Shown here: positions 63,028 through 64,000 of the stretch, one piece after another | Numbering within the stretch: the first letter of the stretch is position 1 | Layout: every line of letters starts with the position of its first letter | Program-made: the position numbers and the translations under genes | Notes under the pieces: model-generated | The model's database searches: none | Told to the model about the DNA's origin: nothing | Seen by the model: the letters and a program-made list of their open reading frames with translations, nothing else | Origin: an uncultured Chlorobiaceae bacterium | GTDB lineage: Bacteria; Bacteroidota; Chlorobiia; Chlorobiales; Chlorobiaceae | NCBI GenBank assembly: GCA_903994455.1 | Contig: CAJEXI010000002.1 | Span: forward strand, 114,330 to 178,329 | Reading direction: 5' to 3' | DNA: 64,000 nt

Positions 63028-63333
63028 CTACGAAGGGTTATGCATAAGTTCTTCTAAACGAAGTAAGCGATGACCTTCAAAAACGGTTAAAATATCTATT
63101 CGCTCTGCAGAGCGATAGTATATAAGCCTATAATGACCTACAAGAATTTCACGAAAAGCAGCGATTGAGAGTTCTGGCACAACCCGTCCTTTATCAGGGT
63201 GATAAGCAAGAGAATCGCCACTTTGAAGTAAGGTTTCAATAAATTCTGATGCTCTTTGAGGATTATTTTGTGCAATAAACCGCTCAATTTGATCCAATTC
63301 ATACAGTGCTTCTGCTGACCAAATAACATTCAT
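63028..63333 (-). CDS. RelE/ParE-type toxin
   Basis: A 101-residue toxin with VIWSAEALYELDQIERFIAQ, PDKGRVVPELSIAAFREILV and HYRLIYYRSAERIDILTVFE, the ParE/RelE core. It overlaps its antitoxin by 4 bp. The pair looks intact. Confidence 0.83.
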   Translation of the reverse strand: MNVIWSAEALYELDQIERFIAQNNPQRASEFIETLLQSGDSLAYHPDKGRVVPELSIAAFREILVGHYRLIYYRSAERIDILTVFEGHRLLRLEELMHNPS

Positions 63334-63623
63334 GCGTTTTGCCGTGCTAAGCGCTTTTCCGTAAGAATGGCTCTTACTTCTTCAGTTGTATAAACATTAC
63401 CAGCATCAACATCGGCTAAGCCTCGCTGAATAGAGGCAACAAATTGTTGTTGATACACTAAGGCATCGTATTCAGCAGGAGAAAGTAAAACGCCAGCAGG
63501 TTTACCATGTTGCGTAATAATTAGTGGATGACCACTTTCTTGAGCTTTTTTTAAACAAGCCGTGATACTTGTTTTAAATTCTCTTAGCGGAATAATGTCG
63601 CTTGATATCTGAACATTGACCAT
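63330..63623 (-). CDS. Phd/YefM-type antitoxin
   Basis: A 97-residue antitoxin: IIPLREFKTSITACLKKAQE, HPLIITQHGKPAGVLLSPAE is the Phd/YefM N-terminal fold. The C-terminal tail (NVYTTEEVRAILTEKRLARQ) follows. The gene precedes the toxin, the usual order. Confidence 0.82.
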   Translation of the reverse strand: MVNVQISSDIIPLREFKTSITACLKKAQESGHPLIITQHGKPAGVLLSPAEYDALVYQQQFVASIQRGLADVDAGNVYTTEEVRAILTEKRLARQNA

Positions 63624-63841
63624 AGTAACGTTTTCTTTTAAGACCTATTAAGCAATACGCTTCAAGGTACAAAACTTTCAGCCCACCTATGCTTCCCATT
63701 GTATCCTAATTTTTCGCCATCAGCGTGTCATGCCGCAGTATAGCGAAGCATCCATTCCATTATCTGACTCAAGATTTGTTGGATTAGTGTGACATGCAAG
63801 ATTTATTCATCATTACATCAAACATCTATAATTCATAATCG
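63624..63841. other. Intergenic region
   Basis: About 220 bp with the antitoxin promoter presumably at left. No gene seen. Confidence 0.35.
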
Positions 63842-64000
63842 TCACCCCATCCCCCGCAACTGCCGCAGCAAATCCTTCCGCGCCATCCCGTACCTATGCA
63901 CATACAGCAGGTTGAACATCAGCACCGCCGACCGCAGCCGGGGCGCACGCATCGCCCGCTTCACGGCATTCTGCACGGTAAAGACCCGGCTGGTGAGCGT
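63842..64000 (-). CDS. C-terminal end of cobalamin radical SAM protein, runs off the window
   Basis: Minus-strand frame TLTSRVFTVQNAVKRAMRAP, then SAVLMFNLLYVHRYGMARKD and LLRQLRGMG with a stop at 63842. It is near identical to the 51100 copy and continues beyond the window edge, so this one may be the full-length parent. Confidence 0.8.
   Translation of the reverse strand, partial: TLTSRVFTVQNAVKRAMRAPRLRSAVLMFNLLYVHRYGMARKDLLRQLRGMG

Noticed and set aside
1..64000. CRISPR array
   Set aside because: No regularly spaced direct repeats with unique spacers were seen; the repeats present are tandem (8975) or dispersed singly.

Overview
This looks like bacterial chromosome with an unusually large accessory content. 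I think the host is probably a green sulfur bacterium (Chlorobium/Pelodictyon group). That rests on the style of the proteins (a giant DUF4347/delta-60/dockerin-like protein, decayed type I R-M genes, many toxin-antitoxin pairs, a cobalamin-type radical SAM protein). I saw no rRNA, tRNA or photosynthesis gene to settle it.

Layout. (1) 0-17.4 kb is a graveyard of type I restriction-modification loci. At least six hsdM fragments, several DUF1016 (YhcG) fragments, and scraps of DUF4062/HATPase and DUF1156-like genes are shuffled among toxin-antitoxin pairs. Intact genes here include a DUF4365 nuclease-like pair (3.0-5.0 kb), one full DUF1016 gene and a ParA + AlbA/Schlafen-type pair (14.8-17.0 kb). 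A Tn3-family remnant lies at 10.1-12.0 kb, with two 38-bp terminal repeats, a resolvase, a res-like palindrome and a tnpA start; its terminal repeats enclose an AbiEii-type nucleotidyltransferase pair. (2) 17.4-31.4 kb holds a transposase fragment, a DUF6765 protein, a 2293-residue surface or secreted protein, mazEF, DUF6398, an Rpn-like nuclease, a SatD pair and yefM-yoeB. (3) 31.4-44 kb has an ABC exporter whose ATPase was broken by a small deletion, a Septu-like ATPase/HNH pair beside an orphan adenine methylase whose restriction partner is deleted, and a TetR-controlled DevBCA/MacAB-like export operon. (4) 44-51 kb has an 870-codon repeat-protein ORF, a TIR / deoxyribosyltransferase-like / SLATT (DUF4231) three-gene cassette, and on the opposite strand a TIR-FGE fusion. 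The last 32 residues of that fusion have the codon pattern of a diversity-generating-retroelement variable region. (5) 51-64 kb is again mosaic: duplicated 100-300 bp blocks, truncated genes, two OLD-like ATPases (one frameshifted, one with an amber-interrupted Toprim-like partner), an ATPase of the archaeal/STAND-like type, and many RelE/MazF-type modules.

Most defence-like genes sit in short operons with 1-11 bp overlaps. The broken copies show rearrangement through repeated gene ends (hsdM C-terminus, radical SAM C-terminus, SNF2 N-terminus, Phd C-terminus). The strongest leads are the TIR-FGE variable region, the TIR/SLATT cassette, and the toxin-antitoxin pair caught between two same-orientation Tn3 ends.
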